In this document: piece after piece, positions 5,548 through 12,935 of the stretch
Layout: the number at the start of each line of letters is the position of its first letter
Position numbering within the stretch: position 1 is the stretch's first letter
Origin: an uncultured Pseudomonadota bacterium
GTDB taxonomy: Bacteria; Pseudomonadota; Gammaproteobacteria; Burkholderiales; Methylophilaceae
Direction of reading: 5' to 3'
Length of the DNA: 34,897 nucleotides
Assembly: GCA_903838125.1 (NCBI GenBank)
Contig: CAILXF010000034.1
Location: 1-34,897, forward strand
The notes under the pieces: generated by a model
Told to the model about the DNA's origin: nothing
Seen by the model: only the letters and a program-made list of their open reading frames with translations
The model's database searches: none
Made by a program: the position numbers and the translations under genes

Positions 5548-7494
5548 TTATAGACCTGCCAAAGTAGTACCACTTGTGGTTAGTTGCATAGCCCCTCGCG
5601 TTGGTATTGTTAGAAGGCCTTGCTTATTCAAATCTTCTAATTTCAGAACGAGTGCTTTTTCAGATAACCCGAACTTACCCGTTGCAGACCCATAGGATTT
5701 TTTGAATTGAGTTTTTGAAGTTGGATTAATCTTAATTTCTTGAAGAATAGATAAGTCTTGGTGCTGGCCAGCCTTCATACCGAATTGCTCTAGTGTTCCG
5801 TCTGTACGCTTACACAAAATCATTGGGGCTATTGGTGCTCCATAATTCGACTTCACACTACTGAGAGTTAGCACTCTAGGCATGATTATTTGCCGACCAT
5901 AAGCCTTTTCAATCTCAGCATCACTTAGCGCATTCAACTCATACACTAACCTTACTCCATCAATAAAAGCGCTTGACCCTCGTGCATTGTTTTGGGATGT
6001 GCCGTTAGTTTTTGCACCCTTGTTAACGTGATGAAGCGCCAATACAGTTGCACCCAGTTGGTCTCGTAGGTACTGAAGTGATTGAACAAAACGTGTTGTA
6101 TCAGAAGCAGAATTCTCTTCACCGCCCCTAAAACGAGATACTGGGTCAACAATGATTAGGTCAACTGAGTCACCAGCAACTTTTTTAATCGTTTCTACTA
6201 GCCTCAATGGTACGTTGGTTATCTGCACTTCACCGACAGCTGGCTTTTGGGTAAATAATTCGAAGGCATCCGCCAAATCAATGAAATGTAAATTCTTATC
6301 GATACTAGTTACGAGTGCTACTGGCATTCCATAAGTAACCGCATGAAGCCTACGTTTAATTTCAGTCTCATCATCTTCTCCGCTAATAAAAACAACTCTA
6401 GCTGGTTTAGTTGGTATGAACTTTCCAAAAAGACTAGACCCTGATGCTGACGACACAGCAATGTGCATTGCTAGATAGCTTTTACCTGTCCCACCAGCTG
6501 CGATAAGTGCAGCCACTACCTTACTAGGTAGAAAGTCTTTGATAAGCCAACTACGTGCTTGTGGGAGTGATGCCAGCAATGAACCTGCTGAAATTAAACG
6601 AAAGTTATTTGTAGCGGAAACTACCGATAAAGTATTCGCTTGAACAGAGGGGTTGTTACGTAGTTCAGTTTTCCAAATACTTGCGTGGGTTCTTGTTACT
6701 TCAGCAACATCCAACGGCTGTGGCAATGACTGATTCCAAGATAATGCCAACGTCAAAGTGTCATTAAAAATTAAACGCTTGCCAATTAAGCTTGCAATAT
6801 GGCGCATTAAAGCATCATTTCTTCCACCCACTTGCACACTGGATGGTGCAAGAGGAATTAGAGGCAATAATGAATTAGTTGCTAAAGTGGTTTGCTTAGT
6901 TTGCGATGGAATTAAGCAAGTTGCTGGATCTAATGGAATGCCCTTGATTCTAACAAACTCTGCACAAGAACTTCTTTCGATAGGGTAGCTAAACAAGTAG
7001 TAAGCTCTAGAAACGTCTGAACACGCTTTGTCAATGATTGACGCTAATGCTGGATTAAGCGATAAAAACCCATCCCTAACAGCAGTAAAGTGTTTAACAG
7101 GCACTGACTTCAGAAGCCTGACGATTAAACGATATCGCGGCTCCTGTTCGGTGTGTGACCATGTGGTATGAGCTATTACATCATAGCCTTGAACCAGATT
7201 AACAATGTCATTAGCGGATTTGCCTTGAGAGTCATCAATATCAAACACTAGCAATGAAACTTCAATCACATTGCTATTTCCGCGCTTTGCATCGCTAAGA
7301 CTGTATGGTCCAAAAAGTGGACCATCTTTAACTTCTGAGATAAACGGATTGGCAAGTTGCGTACATAACTTTTCCCAAGATAAATCAAATAATTTAGCTG
7401 AGGTAGATTTTATGCCTGTATACAACGATATTGGGTATTTTAATTCACAATCAACTTCTTGATTTAAAACAATATTTCTGATATTCTGTACCAT
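5548..7494 (-). CDS. Primase-like/RepA helicase fusion replication protein
   Basis: This 648-aa protein is the probable replication initiator of the element. Residues about 20-190 look like a primase-polymerase (archaeo-eukaryotic primase-like) domain: VFDIDD with Asp85 and Asp87, then TTWSHTEQEPRYRLIV with His114, Arg120 and Arg122, and D...SRAYYLFS around 160-169. Residues about 305-560 form a RepA/AAA_25 hexameric helicase ATPase with Walker A AAGGTGKS (332-339), the SGEDDETE acidic motif (371-378), Walker B DLIIVD (445-450) and the LALHHVNKG sensor segment (485-493). The C-terminus (about 580-640) looks like a winged helix. The ATG has GGAG eight bases upstream. The leader carries a 16-bp inverted repeat and a possible leader peptide. 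Similar primase-helicase fusions serve P4-like satellites and PICIs in role, though this belongs to a different ATPase family from P4 alpha. Confidence 0.82.
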   Translation of the reverse strand: MVQNIRNIVLNQEVDCELKYPISLYTGIKSTSAKLFDLSWEKLCTQLANPFISEVKDGPLFGPYSLSDAKRGNSNVIEVSLLVFDIDDSQGKSANDIVNLVQGYDVIAHTTWSHTEQEPRYRLIVRLLKSVPVKHFTAVRDGFLSLNPALASIIDKACSDVSRAYYLFSYPIERSSCAEFVRIKGIPLDPATCLIPSQTKQTTLATNSLLPLIPLAPSSVQVGGRNDALMRHIASLIGKRLIFNDTLTLALSWNQSLPQPLDVAEVTRTHASIWKTELRNNPSVQANTLSVVSATNNFRLISAGSLLASLPQARSWLIKDFLPSKVVAALIAAGGTGKSYLAMHIAVSSASGSSLFGKFIPTKPARVVFISGEDDETEIKRRLHAVTYGMPVALVTSIDKNLHFIDLADAFELFTQKPAVGEVQITNVPLRLVETIKKVAGDSVDLIIVDPVSRFRGGEENSASDTTRFVQSLQYLRDQLGATVLALHHVNKGAKTNGTSQNNARGSSAFIDGVRLVYELNALSDAEIEKAYGRQIIMPRVLTLSSVKSNYGAPIAPMILCKRTDGTLEQFGMKAGQHQDLSILQEIKINPTSKTQFKKSYGSATGKFGLSEKALVLKLEDLNKQGLLTIPTRGAMQLTTSGTTLAGL

Positions 7495-7512
7495 ATTAAG
7501 GACTCCATTAGA

Positions 7513-7567
7513 GCCTCTAAATATGTAGAATGTATGGCGTGAGAAACCTAGCTACATATTTAGAGGC
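7513..7567 (-). promoter_or_regulatory. 16-bp perfect inverted repeat in the rep leader
   Basis: GCCTCTAAATATGTAG (7513-7528) is exactly repeated in inverse at 7552-7567, with a 23-base spacer. It sits six bases upstream of the rep Shine-Dalgarno. As RNA it would form a stable stem just before the rep start; as DNA it could bind a dimeric regulator or Rep itself. The stop codon of the possible leader peptide lies inside the first arm in the direction of transcription. Confidence 0.7.
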
Positions 7568-7617
7568 GTAATTATATAAAACGAGCTTGAGCTCGCTGTT
7601 TTACAGCGGTTAAACAT
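7552..7617 (-). CDS. Possible 21-aa leader peptide upstream of rep
   Basis: An ATG with a strong Shine-Dalgarno (GGAG, eight-base spacer) opens a 21-codon frame, MFNRCKTASSSSFYIITPLN plus Met, ending in TAG within the 16-bp inverted repeat. Four consecutive serine codons lie over the second hairpin. A ribosome stopping here would occupy the first arm of the repeat and could change folding of the rep leader. The size is too small to judge by coding statistics; the ribosome site and the position of the stop are the only support. Confidence 0.4.
   Translation of the reverse strand: MFNRCKTASSSSFYIITPLNM
7578..7608 (-). terminator. Overlapping hairpins, possible attenuator in the rep leader
   Basis: In the direction of transcription the first hairpin is CGCTGT-AAA-ACAGCG (7608-7594) and the second is CGAGC-TCAA-GCTCG (7595-7582) followed at once by TTTTATAT. 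The second has the form of a short Rho-independent terminator. The two share bases 7594-7595 (and one more if a G-T pair is counted), so they compete, as in attenuators. Both lie inside the possible leader peptide frame. Confidence 0.45.
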
Positions 7618-7898
7618 TTTTTATTCTCCGATTAGTCTTTTTTCTCATTCCAATACTGCTCAAAAACTCAGTGCTGAAAGGTATTGTGGGTTATTTTTAT
7701 CGCACATCCCACTTAATAATGCCATTCTAGTAATGTATCTTGGTGAATGCAATATATATTTATAATCAATAAGTTAGGTTGATATCACCTGACTTTTTAT
7801 GATGCCTTATGACTTGCTAAGCCCTCAATTGATACTATGAAAATAAATAGACACTCGTTCTTTTCTTACCCAGTACCCATATCACTTCGCGCTTTGCA
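7618..7898. other. Gap between integrase and rep leader
   Basis: This stretch holds the predicted rep promoter and a leader region. Only very short frames are seen on the minus strand (12-21 codons), none with a clear AlpA/Cox-type excisionase. GTGGG and CCCAC at about 7687-7711 could pair around a 17-base loop in the leader. Confidence 0.35.
7724..7752 (-). promoter_or_regulatory. Predicted sigma-70 promoter of rep
   Basis: Reading the minus strand, TTGCAT (7752-7747) and TAGAAT (7729-7724) are separated by 17 bp, a good match to -35 and -10 consensus. Transcription would start near 7716 and give a leader of about 220 bases before the rep ATG, containing the leader peptide, the overlapping hairpins and the inverted repeat. 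Confidence 0.55.
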
Positions 7899-8891
7899 TC
7901 AACCAAGTTTCTTCGCTAAATCCTCAGCCTTTAAGTGGGTGTAGCGTTTAAGCATCTGCAAGGTCTTGTGTCCAGTAATAGTTGCAACCTCCATCATATT
8001 CATTCCTCCCTCAAATAAGCGTGATGTAGCCTCGTGCCTTAGGTCATGAAATCGAAAGTTAACAATGCTTGATTTTAAAACTGCTCGATGCCATGTGTGT
8101 TCAAAGCTATCAACACTCTTCCATTCCCAGAAAACTCTTGTGTTGCTTATGTGCCTTGGTAAGTTTTCTAATAGCCGAATCGCTTTGGTTGATAATGGCA
8201 CCATTCTAACTTCGCCATTTTTTGTGTGATGTAGGGTCGCTACTCTAGTGAAAAAGTTAATATCAACCCAATTCAATCCAAGTAGCTCACTTAAGCGCAT
8301 ACCAGTTTCAATATCAAATAAAACTATAGCCACTAACATAGGCGCCTTGCTTTGCCTGCATGCAGTTAATAACTGCTCTTCCTCAATACTGCTTAATCTT
8401 CTATCCCGTCCTCTTGCTGCCTTTGGCTTACGAATAAGCTTTACTGGATTAGCTGTAATAGGTAGACCCCAGTCTTTAGTTGCTGTATCAATAACATGGG
8501 ATAGGGTATTAAGTTCTTTGATTACTGTGGCACCAGTAAGTCCAGTATTCATTCTTAAATCGCGATATTGAGCTACATGCTTGCTTTGTACTTGTGTAAC
8601 CATAAGATAACCGAAGTGTGCTTTCAGAATGGCCAGTCGACTTTTCTCTCTGGATGCGGATAGCTTGTGTGGTGTGACTTCTATCAAATAACGGCTAAAG
8701 AGTTCTGCCATTGACGTACTGTCGGCTTCAGTTCTATCTAAAAAGATACCGCGATCTATTTCAGACTCAACTTGTCTTGCCCACATTGCAGCATCTGATT
8801 TGTTTATGAATGTATTAGTGATTGGCTTGTGCCCAGTGCGTCTTATTTGAGCTTGCCATTTAGAATTATTAAGCTGTCTTATCGATGCCAT
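7899..8891 (-). CDS. int: Tyrosine-recombinase integrase of the element
   Basis: The 330-aa product catalyses site-specific integration and excision at tRNA-Arg(CCU). The N-terminal part (about 1-55) is a beta-rich arm-binding-like domain (SKWQAQIRRTGHKP), residues about 60-150 are the core-binding SAM-like domain, and the C-terminus is catalytic. The catalytic set is complete: Arg199 (TGMRLSELL), Lys224 (HHTKNG), His282-x-x-Arg285 (FHDLRHE), His308 (GHK) and the nucleophile Tyr317 (KRYTHL). I chose the ATG at 8891 because GGAG lies five bases before it; the ATG at 8903 has no ribosome site. Its start region is overlapped by the paired TGTGATGA motifs, so the integrase may repress itself. It ends 78 bases from the 57-bp repeat side on the tRNA end, as usual for such elements. 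Confidence 0.95.
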   Translation of the reverse strand: MASIRQLNNSKWQAQIRRTGHKPITNTFINKSDAAMWARQVESEIDRGIFLDRTEADSTSMAELFSRYLIEVTPHKLSASREKSRLAILKAHFGYLMVTQVQSKHVAQYRDLRMNTGLTGATVIKELNTLSHVIDTATKDWGLPITANPVKLIRKPKAARGRDRRLSSIEEEQLLTACRQSKAPMLVAIVLFDIETGMRLSELLGLNWVDINFFTRVATLHHTKNGEVRMVPLSTKAIRLLENLPRHISNTRVFWEWKSVDSFEHTWHRAVLKSSIVNFRFHDLRHEATSRLFEGGMNMMEVATITGHKTLQMLKRYTHLKAEDLAKKLG

Positions 8892-8903
8892 TTCCACTCC
8901 CAT

Positions 8904-8922
8904 TGTGATGAAAGTGTGATGA
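8904..8922 (+). promoter_or_regulatory. Paired TGTGATGA motifs, putative integrase arm sites (right)
   Basis: TGTGATGA occurs at 8904-8911 and 8915-8922, 11 bp apart and followed by ACT, the same arrangement and orientation as at 3024-3042. The pair lies directly upstream of the integrase start and 44 bp inside the core repeat, where arm sites and autoregulation would be expected. Confidence 0.6.
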
Positions 8923-8965
8923 ACTAGCTTTTTTGATTGGTTACGTTGCCGTAAGACCTTGATTC

Positions 8966-9022
8966 TATTGGTGCCCCCGACACGAATCGAACGTGTGACC
9001 CTCCCCTTAGGAGGGGGATGCT
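8966..9022. repeat. attachment-site repeat within the intact tRNA-Arg
   Basis: This is the copy of the 57-bp repeat that is still part of the functional tRNA gene: the anticodon arm to CCA (8969-9022) plus three flanking bases. The integrase gene lies immediately inside it. Confidence 0.93.
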
Positions 9023-9044
9023 CTATCCACTGAGCTACGGGGGC
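8969..9044 (-). tRNA. tRNA-Arg (anticodon CCU)
   Basis: Reading the minus strand from 9044, the acceptor 5' strand GCCCCCG pairs with CGGGGGC before the discriminator A and an encoded CCA at 8971-8969. The D arm has GCTC/GAGC, the anticodon stem is TCCCC/GGGGA around the loop CTCCTAA (anticodon CCT, reading AGG), and the T arm has the conserved TTCGATT. The tRNA is 76 bases long including CCA. It is the integration target; the element restored its 3' part, so the gene remains intact. AGG is usually a rare codon served by this single tRNA. Confidence 0.97.
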
Positions 9045-9312
9045 TATTGGGTTTCAGTATTGTGGTGTCTGATTTCGTGCAGAATCTTTTTTTGTAACCC
9101 TTATATTATATAGCCTGCAGACTTATTCCCATAATAAGGTTACGGATGTGTTTGGTGTATTGTGGTAACAATCGATCATGATGATATGATTAAACCTGCT
9201 TTTGGATAACGTTAATTCGCTTTAGATTACAATGATGTTGTGTAGTTGCTTAATCCCGCGGATTGCTAAGCTATGCCGCTCAAGCTAGCATGGAAAATAC
9301 AGGAAAATTTAG
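9045..9312. other. Intergenic region between tRNA-Arg and the nucleotidyltransferase
   Basis: No gene is seen in these 268 bases. It must hold the tRNA promoter (minus strand) and the promoter of the plus-strand nucleotidyltransferase. An AT-rich stretch near 9095-9106 and an ACAGGAAAA ribosome site at about 9299-9307 are visible, but I could not pick clear -35/-10 pairs. Confidence 0.35.
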
Positions 9313-10425
9313 ATGACGAATAAGTTAAAAGGCATGATCCTTGCTGCTGGACAGGGGACGCGCGTGCGTCCGCTGACTAAAGATTTGCCTAAGCCGATGA
9401 TTCCAATTCTGGGTAAACCAGTGATGGAGTATTTGATTGAGCATTTAGCCCGCCATGGCGTACATGAAATTATGGTCAATGTGGCGCACTCACATCGAAA
9501 AATTGAACATTATTTTAGCAACGGTAGTCGCTGGGGTGTTGATATTGGCTACTCGTTTGAGGGGGTTTATGACCACGGCGAAATCAAGCCGTCGCCATTA
9601 GGTTCAGCTGGCGGTATGCGCCGTATTCAAGATTTTGGTGGTTTCTTTGATCAAACTACGATTGTCATTTGTGGTGATGCGTTAATTGATCTTGATATTG
9701 GTGCTGCACTACTAGAACATAAGCAAAAGAAAGCGATGGTAAGCATCATCACCATGCCGGTACCTGATAGTGAAGTTGGTAATTATGGAATTGTGGAAAC
9801 TGATGCTGAAGGTCGAGTGCTATCTTTTCAGGAAAAACCTAATCCTAAAGAAGCACGCTCTAATTTAGCCAGCACTGGCATTTACTTCTTTGAGCCAGAA
9901 GCGATTGATCTTATTCCACCAGGGGTGGTGTTTGATATAGGTAGTCAATTATTTCCATTGTTAGTAGAAAAAGGCCTGCCGTTTTATGCGCAGAATCGCC
10001 GCTATAACTGGATCGATATAGGCCGCATTTCTGATTACTGGGAGGTGTTGCAACGGGTGTTGCGTGGTGAAATTAGTTATATGAAAATGCCTGGCACTGA
10101 AGTAAAACCAGGGGTATGGGTTGGCCTCAATACGCGGATTGATTGGGATAATGTCAAGATTGAAGGTCCAGTTTATATCGCATCAGGCACGCAGGTTGAC
10201 GCTGGGGCTGAAATTATTGGCCCGTGTTGGATTTCACATGGCTCACATATTCGTAAGAATGCAAAAGTAATCCGTTCAGTGCTGTTTGATTACACGCGTA
10301 TTAGCGAAGGTGAGATTTTCTCTGAGATGATTGTGTCGCCTAATTATTGTGTTGATCGTAGTGGCGAGACGTATTATATAGGGGACGATCGCTGCAACTT
10401 GCGCTGGGGTGATGCGCGTCCATAG
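9313..10425 (+). CDS. Sugar-1-phosphate nucleotidyltransferase (GDP-mannose pyrophosphorylase-like)
   Basis: The 370-aa product should join a sugar 1-phosphate to an NTP, releasing pyrophosphate, to supply activated sugars for cell-surface polysaccharides. The N-terminal nucleotidyltransferase domain (about 6-235) opens with LAAGQGTRVRPLTKDLPKP (residues 10-28), carrying the GxGTR nucleotide loop and catalytic-type Lys27; GSAGG and CGDALIDLD are further substrate motifs. A left-handed beta-helix of hexapeptide repeats fills about 255-335 (IEGPVYIASGTQVDAGAEI). This layout fits mannose-1-phosphate guanylyltransferases and related enzymes; the exact sugar and nucleotide cannot be told from sequence. 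AGGAAAA precedes the ATG. It stands alone, followed by a hairpin terminator. Confidence 0.85.
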   Translation: MTNKLKGMILAAGQGTRVRPLTKDLPKPMIPILGKPVMEYLIEHLARHGVHEIMVNVAHSHRKIEHYFSNGSRWGVDIGYSFEGVYDHGEIKPSPLGSAGGMRRIQDFGGFFDQTTIVICGDALIDLDIGAALLEHKQKKAMVSIITMPVPDSEVGNYGIVETDAEGRVLSFQEKPNPKEARSNLASTGIYFFEPEAIDLIPPGVVFDIGSQLFPLLVEKGLPFYAQNRRYNWIDIGRISDYWEVLQRVLRGEISYMKMPGTEVKPGVWVGLNTRIDWDNVKIEGPVYIASGTQVDAGAEIIGPCWISHGSHIRKNAKVIRSVLFDYTRISEGEIFSEMIVSPNYCVDRSGETYYIGDDRCNLRWGDARP

Positions 10426-10478
10426 GCGTTCACCTTTAGGTTAGATCTGTATTAGTGTCAGAAAGCCTGTTAATGAGG

Positions 10479-10507
10479 GCGTCTAGCTTGGTTAGACGTC
10501 GCTTTTC
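10479..10507 (+). terminator. Hairpin terminator after the nucleotidyltransferase gene
   Basis: CGTCTA (10480-10485) pairs with TAGACG (10493-10498) around a 7-base loop, with one more G-T pair outside, followed by TCGCTTTTC. It lies about 55 bases after the stop codon. Confidence 0.5.
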
Positions 10508-10548
10508 TGCGATAATGAATTTTCGATTTTTATAGAAAGCACAAGAAA

Positions 10549-10860
10549 ATGGCACAATTTGACAATGTCAGCGTAAAAAAGAAGGCTAATATCTATTTTG
10601 ATGGTAAGTGCGTCAGTCATACAGTGATGTTACCTAATGGTACGCGTAGCACGATAGGCGTTATTTTCCCAAGTTTACTGACTTTTAATACTGATGCTCC
10701 TGAGTTGATGGAAATTAACGTCGGTGTTTGTAAAGTGCGCCTTAATGGTGATGAAGCATGGAAAACTTACAGTGCCGGTGAAAAGTTCACCGTACCTGGT
10801 AAATCTTCTTTTGATATCGAAACACTAGAAACTTTAGATTACGTTTGCCACTTTGAATAA
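10549..10860 (+). CDS. ppnP: Pyrimidine/purine nucleoside phosphorylase PpnP (YaiE/DUF1255)
   Basis: The 103-aa protein is a single small cupin-like domain. Recognised segments are [44 protein letters not shown], and the C-terminal [20 protein letters not shown], aligning along the length of E. coli PpnP (94 aa). PpnP phosphorolyses a broad set of nucleosides in salvage. The gene stands between two hairpins and is probably transcribed alone. An AAGCACAAGAAA stretch precedes the ATG with no strong ribosome site. Confidence 0.9.
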   Translation: MAQFDNVSVKKKANIYFDGKCVSHTVMLPNGTRSTIGVIFPSLLTFNTDAPELMEINVGVCKVRLNGDEAWKTYSAGEKFTVPGKSSFDIETLETLDYVCHFE

Positions 10861-10869
10861 ATGCTAGTC

Positions 10870-10913
10870 ACAGCATAGACAAGCTACTGTTAGCCAGTGG
10901 TTTTCTATGCTGT
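10870..10913 (+). terminator. Long hairpin after ppnP
   Basis: ACAGCATAGA (10870-10879) pairs perfectly with TCTATGCTGT (10904-10913). Inside, CTACTG and CAGTGG can extend the fold, and ATTGTTTGT follows. This is a strong stem in the position of the ppnP terminator. Confidence 0.65.
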
Positions 10914-10962
10914 ATTGTTTGTATTTGCATGGATGAGTAAGTTTTGACTGAAAAGGATCGCT

Positions 10963-11457
10963 ATGCCTTCATTTGATATTAGTTCAGAAGTTGATATGGT
11001 CGCTTTGAAAAATGCGATTGATACTGCGGGTAAGCAAATTACCAATCGTTATGATTTTAAGGGCTCTTCAGCCAAGGTTGAGTTGAATGAGAAGGATAGT
11101 CTGATCACGTTGTTTGGTGATAATGATTTTCAGTTGGATCAAATTAAAGATATTTTGTTGCCAGGCATGGAAAAGAAAGAGCCTGACTCGTCAAAGCGAC
11201 TAGAGCACAAAGATGTGCAAAAAGTCTCTGGCAACAAGGTTAAGCAAGAGCTAAAAATTCGTGATGGCATAGACCAAGATTTGGCAAAGCGCATTGTGAA
11301 GCTAGTTAAAGACTCAGGCTTAAAAGTGCAAGCCAGTATTCAAGGTGAAACTGTGCGCATCAATGGAGCTAAGCGAGATTTGCTGCAAGATGCGATTGCC
11401 TTTGTTAAAAAAAGTGTGACTGACTTTCCATTGCAGTTCGGCAACTTTAGAGATTAA
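10963..11457 (+). CDS. yajQ: YajQ family nucleotide-binding protein
   Basis: The 164-aa protein is the typical YajQ: N-terminal PSFDISSEVDMVALKNAID and TNRYDFKGS, central GMEKKEPD, and C-terminal QLQFGNFRD-like end (FPLQFGNFRD). It has two ferredoxin-like domains. Some family members (in Xanthomonas and Pseudomonas) bind cyclic di-GMP and modulate transcription; whether this one does is not visible. AAAAGGA lies six bases before the ATG. It precedes leuC by 58 bases with no clear terminator, so read-through into the leucine genes is possible. Confidence 0.93.
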   Translation: MPSFDISSEVDMVALKNAIDTAGKQITNRYDFKGSSAKVELNEKDSLITLFGDNDFQLDQIKDILLPGMEKKEPDSSKRLEHKDVQKVSGNKVKQELKIRDGIDQDLAKRIVKLVKDSGLKVQASIQGETVRINGAKRDLLQDAIAFVKKSVTDFPLQFGNFRD

Positions 11458-11515
11458 GCGCGTCGCGTTTAATTAAGAACACTATCCACTAAGCGAACTA
11501 CCCATTAAGAGCATT

Positions 11516-12925
11516 ATGGCAAAAACCCTATACGAAAAACTATTTGATGCGCACGTGGTACATGAAGAAAACGGTACTGCACTCATTTATATTGACCGTC
11601 ATCTAGTGCATGAAGTAACAAGTCCGCAGGCTTTTGAGGGCTTGAAGCTTGCTAATAGGAAACTATGGCGCCCAGCATCGATATTAGCAGTGCCTGATCA
11701 TAATGTGCCTACTACTGATAGAAGTGCTGGTGTGGCTGGTATTAGCGACCCAATCTCACGTTTGCAAGTGCAAACCTTGGATGAGAACTGTGCGACCTAT
11801 GGTGTGACGGAATTTAAAATGAATGATGCCCGTCAGGGTATCGTGCATGTGATTGGCCCTGAGCAAGGTGCGACCTTGCCTGGTATGACCGTTGTATGCG
11901 GTGACTCGCATACAAGTACTCACGGTGCTTTTGGTGCCTTAGCGCATGGCATTGGCACTTCTGAAGTTGAGCACGTGATGGCAACCCAATGTTTGGTGCA
12001 AAAGAGATCTAAAACCTTGCAGGTGTTGGTCGAGGGTGAATTAGGCTTAGGCGTGACAGCCAAAGATGTGGCATTAGCTATTATCGGTAAAATTGGTACT
12101 GCTGGCGGCAATGGATTTGCCATTGAATTTGCTGGATCAGCGATTCGCGGTTTGAGCATGGAAGGTCGTATGACCTTATGCAATATGGCGATTGAAGCGG
12201 GCGCACGCGCTGGCATGATTGCTGTTGATGATATTACGATTGACTATGTGAAAGGTCGTCCTTTCTCACCTAAGGCTGAGTTATGGTCAGCAGCTGTCGC
12301 TTATTGGCGCACGCTGCATTCAGACGCTGATGCCCAATTTGACGCGGTCGTGACTTTGAATGCTGCTGATATACAACCACAGGTTACTTGGGGCACCTCG
12401 CCAGAAATGGTAGTAGGCATTGATGGGCGTGTGCCAAGCTTGGATATGGCTAAAAATGAGGTACAACGCGCCGACTGGGAACGTGCCTATGTTTATATGG
12501 GTTTAGAGGCCAATACACCAATCAATGCAATCAATATCGATAAGGTATTTATCGGTTCTTGCACAAATTCACGTATAGAAGATTTGCGTGCTGCGGCTGC
12601 GGTAGCCAAAGGTAAGCACATTGCACCTAATATTAAATTAGCCTTAGTAGTGCCAGGTTCAGGGTTAGTGAAAGCACAAGCCGAATCAGAAGGTTTAGAT
12701 CAGATTTTTATTGCAGCAGGTTTTGAATGGCGTGAGCCGGGTTGTTCTATGTGTCTAGCCATGAATGCTGATCGTCTAGAGGCAGGTGAGCGCTGCGCTT
12801 CCACTTCAAACCGAAACTTTGAAGGACGCCAGGGGCAGGGTGGTCGCACTCATTTGGTGAGCCCTCAAATGGCCGCTGCCGCGGCTTTGGCTGGTCATTT
12901 TATTGATGTTAGAACGTTTAATTAA
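11516..12925 (+). CDS. leuC: 3-isopropylmalate dehydratase large subunit
   Basis: LeuC (469 aa) with LeuD isomerises 2-isopropylmalate to 3-isopropylmalate in leucine synthesis, in the cytoplasm. The three [4Fe-4S] cysteine ligands are Cys349 (FIGSCTNSR), Cys410 and Cys413 (PGCSMC). Aconitase-family motifs [14 protein letters not shown] (128-140) and GTSEVEHV are intact, and the length is normal. It starts the leuC-(lipoprotein)-leuD-leuB block. No tRNA-like leader or leucine-rich leader peptide is evident upstream in the 58-base gap to yajQ. Confidence 0.97.
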   Translation: MAKTLYEKLFDAHVVHEENGTALIYIDRHLVHEVTSPQAFEGLKLANRKLWRPASILAVPDHNVPTTDRSAGVAGISDPISRLQVQTLDENCATYGVTEFKMNDARQGIVHVIGPEQGATLPGMTVVCGDSHTSTHGAFGALAHGIGTSEVEHVMATQCLVQKRSKTLQVLVEGELGLGVTAKDVALAIIGKIGTAGGNGFAIEFAGSAIRGLSMEGRMTLCNMAIEAGARAGMIAVDDITIDYVKGRPFSPKAELWSAAVAYWRTLHSDADAQFDAVVTLNAADIQPQVTWGTSPEMVVGIDGRVPSLDMAKNEVQRADWERAYVYMGLEANTPINAINIDKVFIGSCTNSRIEDLRAAAAVAKGKHIAPNIKLALVVPGSGLVKAQAESEGLDQIFIAAGFEWREPGCSMCLAMNADRLEAGERCASTSNRNFEGRQGQGGRTHLVSPQMAAAAALAGHFIDVRTFN

Positions 12926-12935
12926 AGGGCAGAAT

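Larger units (their letters stand above)
2857..9022. mobile_element. Integrated element at tRNA-Arg(CCU), candidate phage satellite
   Basis: The element is bounded by a perfect 57-bp direct repeat (2857-2913 and 8966-9022); one copy plus the interior is 6,109 bp. It carries an integrase adjacent to the target tRNA, a primase-helicase replication protein, an XRE repressor, a phage-type Cys/His protein, an unknown 156-aa protein, a secreted repeat protein and a small membrane protein. The integrase, rep, the two unknown proteins and the repressor are on the minus strand; the membrane and secreted genes are on the plus strand. No structural phage genes, terminase, relaxase or conjugation genes are present. 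This matches a small self-replicating integrative element or phage satellite. The boundaries are seen directly; the satellite interpretation is inference. Confidence 0.88.

Noticed and set aside
7648-7725. Possible excisionase (AlpA/Cox-like) gene between integrase and rep
   Set aside because: Only 12-21 codon frames are found; one begins inside the predicted -10 box and none shows a helix-turn-helix.
7837-7944. 35-aa plus-strand frame overlapping the end of the integrase gene
   Set aside because: It lies largely antisense to conserved integrase codons and has no ribosome site.
2857-9022. Known anti-phage defence system in the element
   Set aside because: No restriction, CRISPR, retron, Abi, CBASS or similar domain was recognised in any of its proteins.
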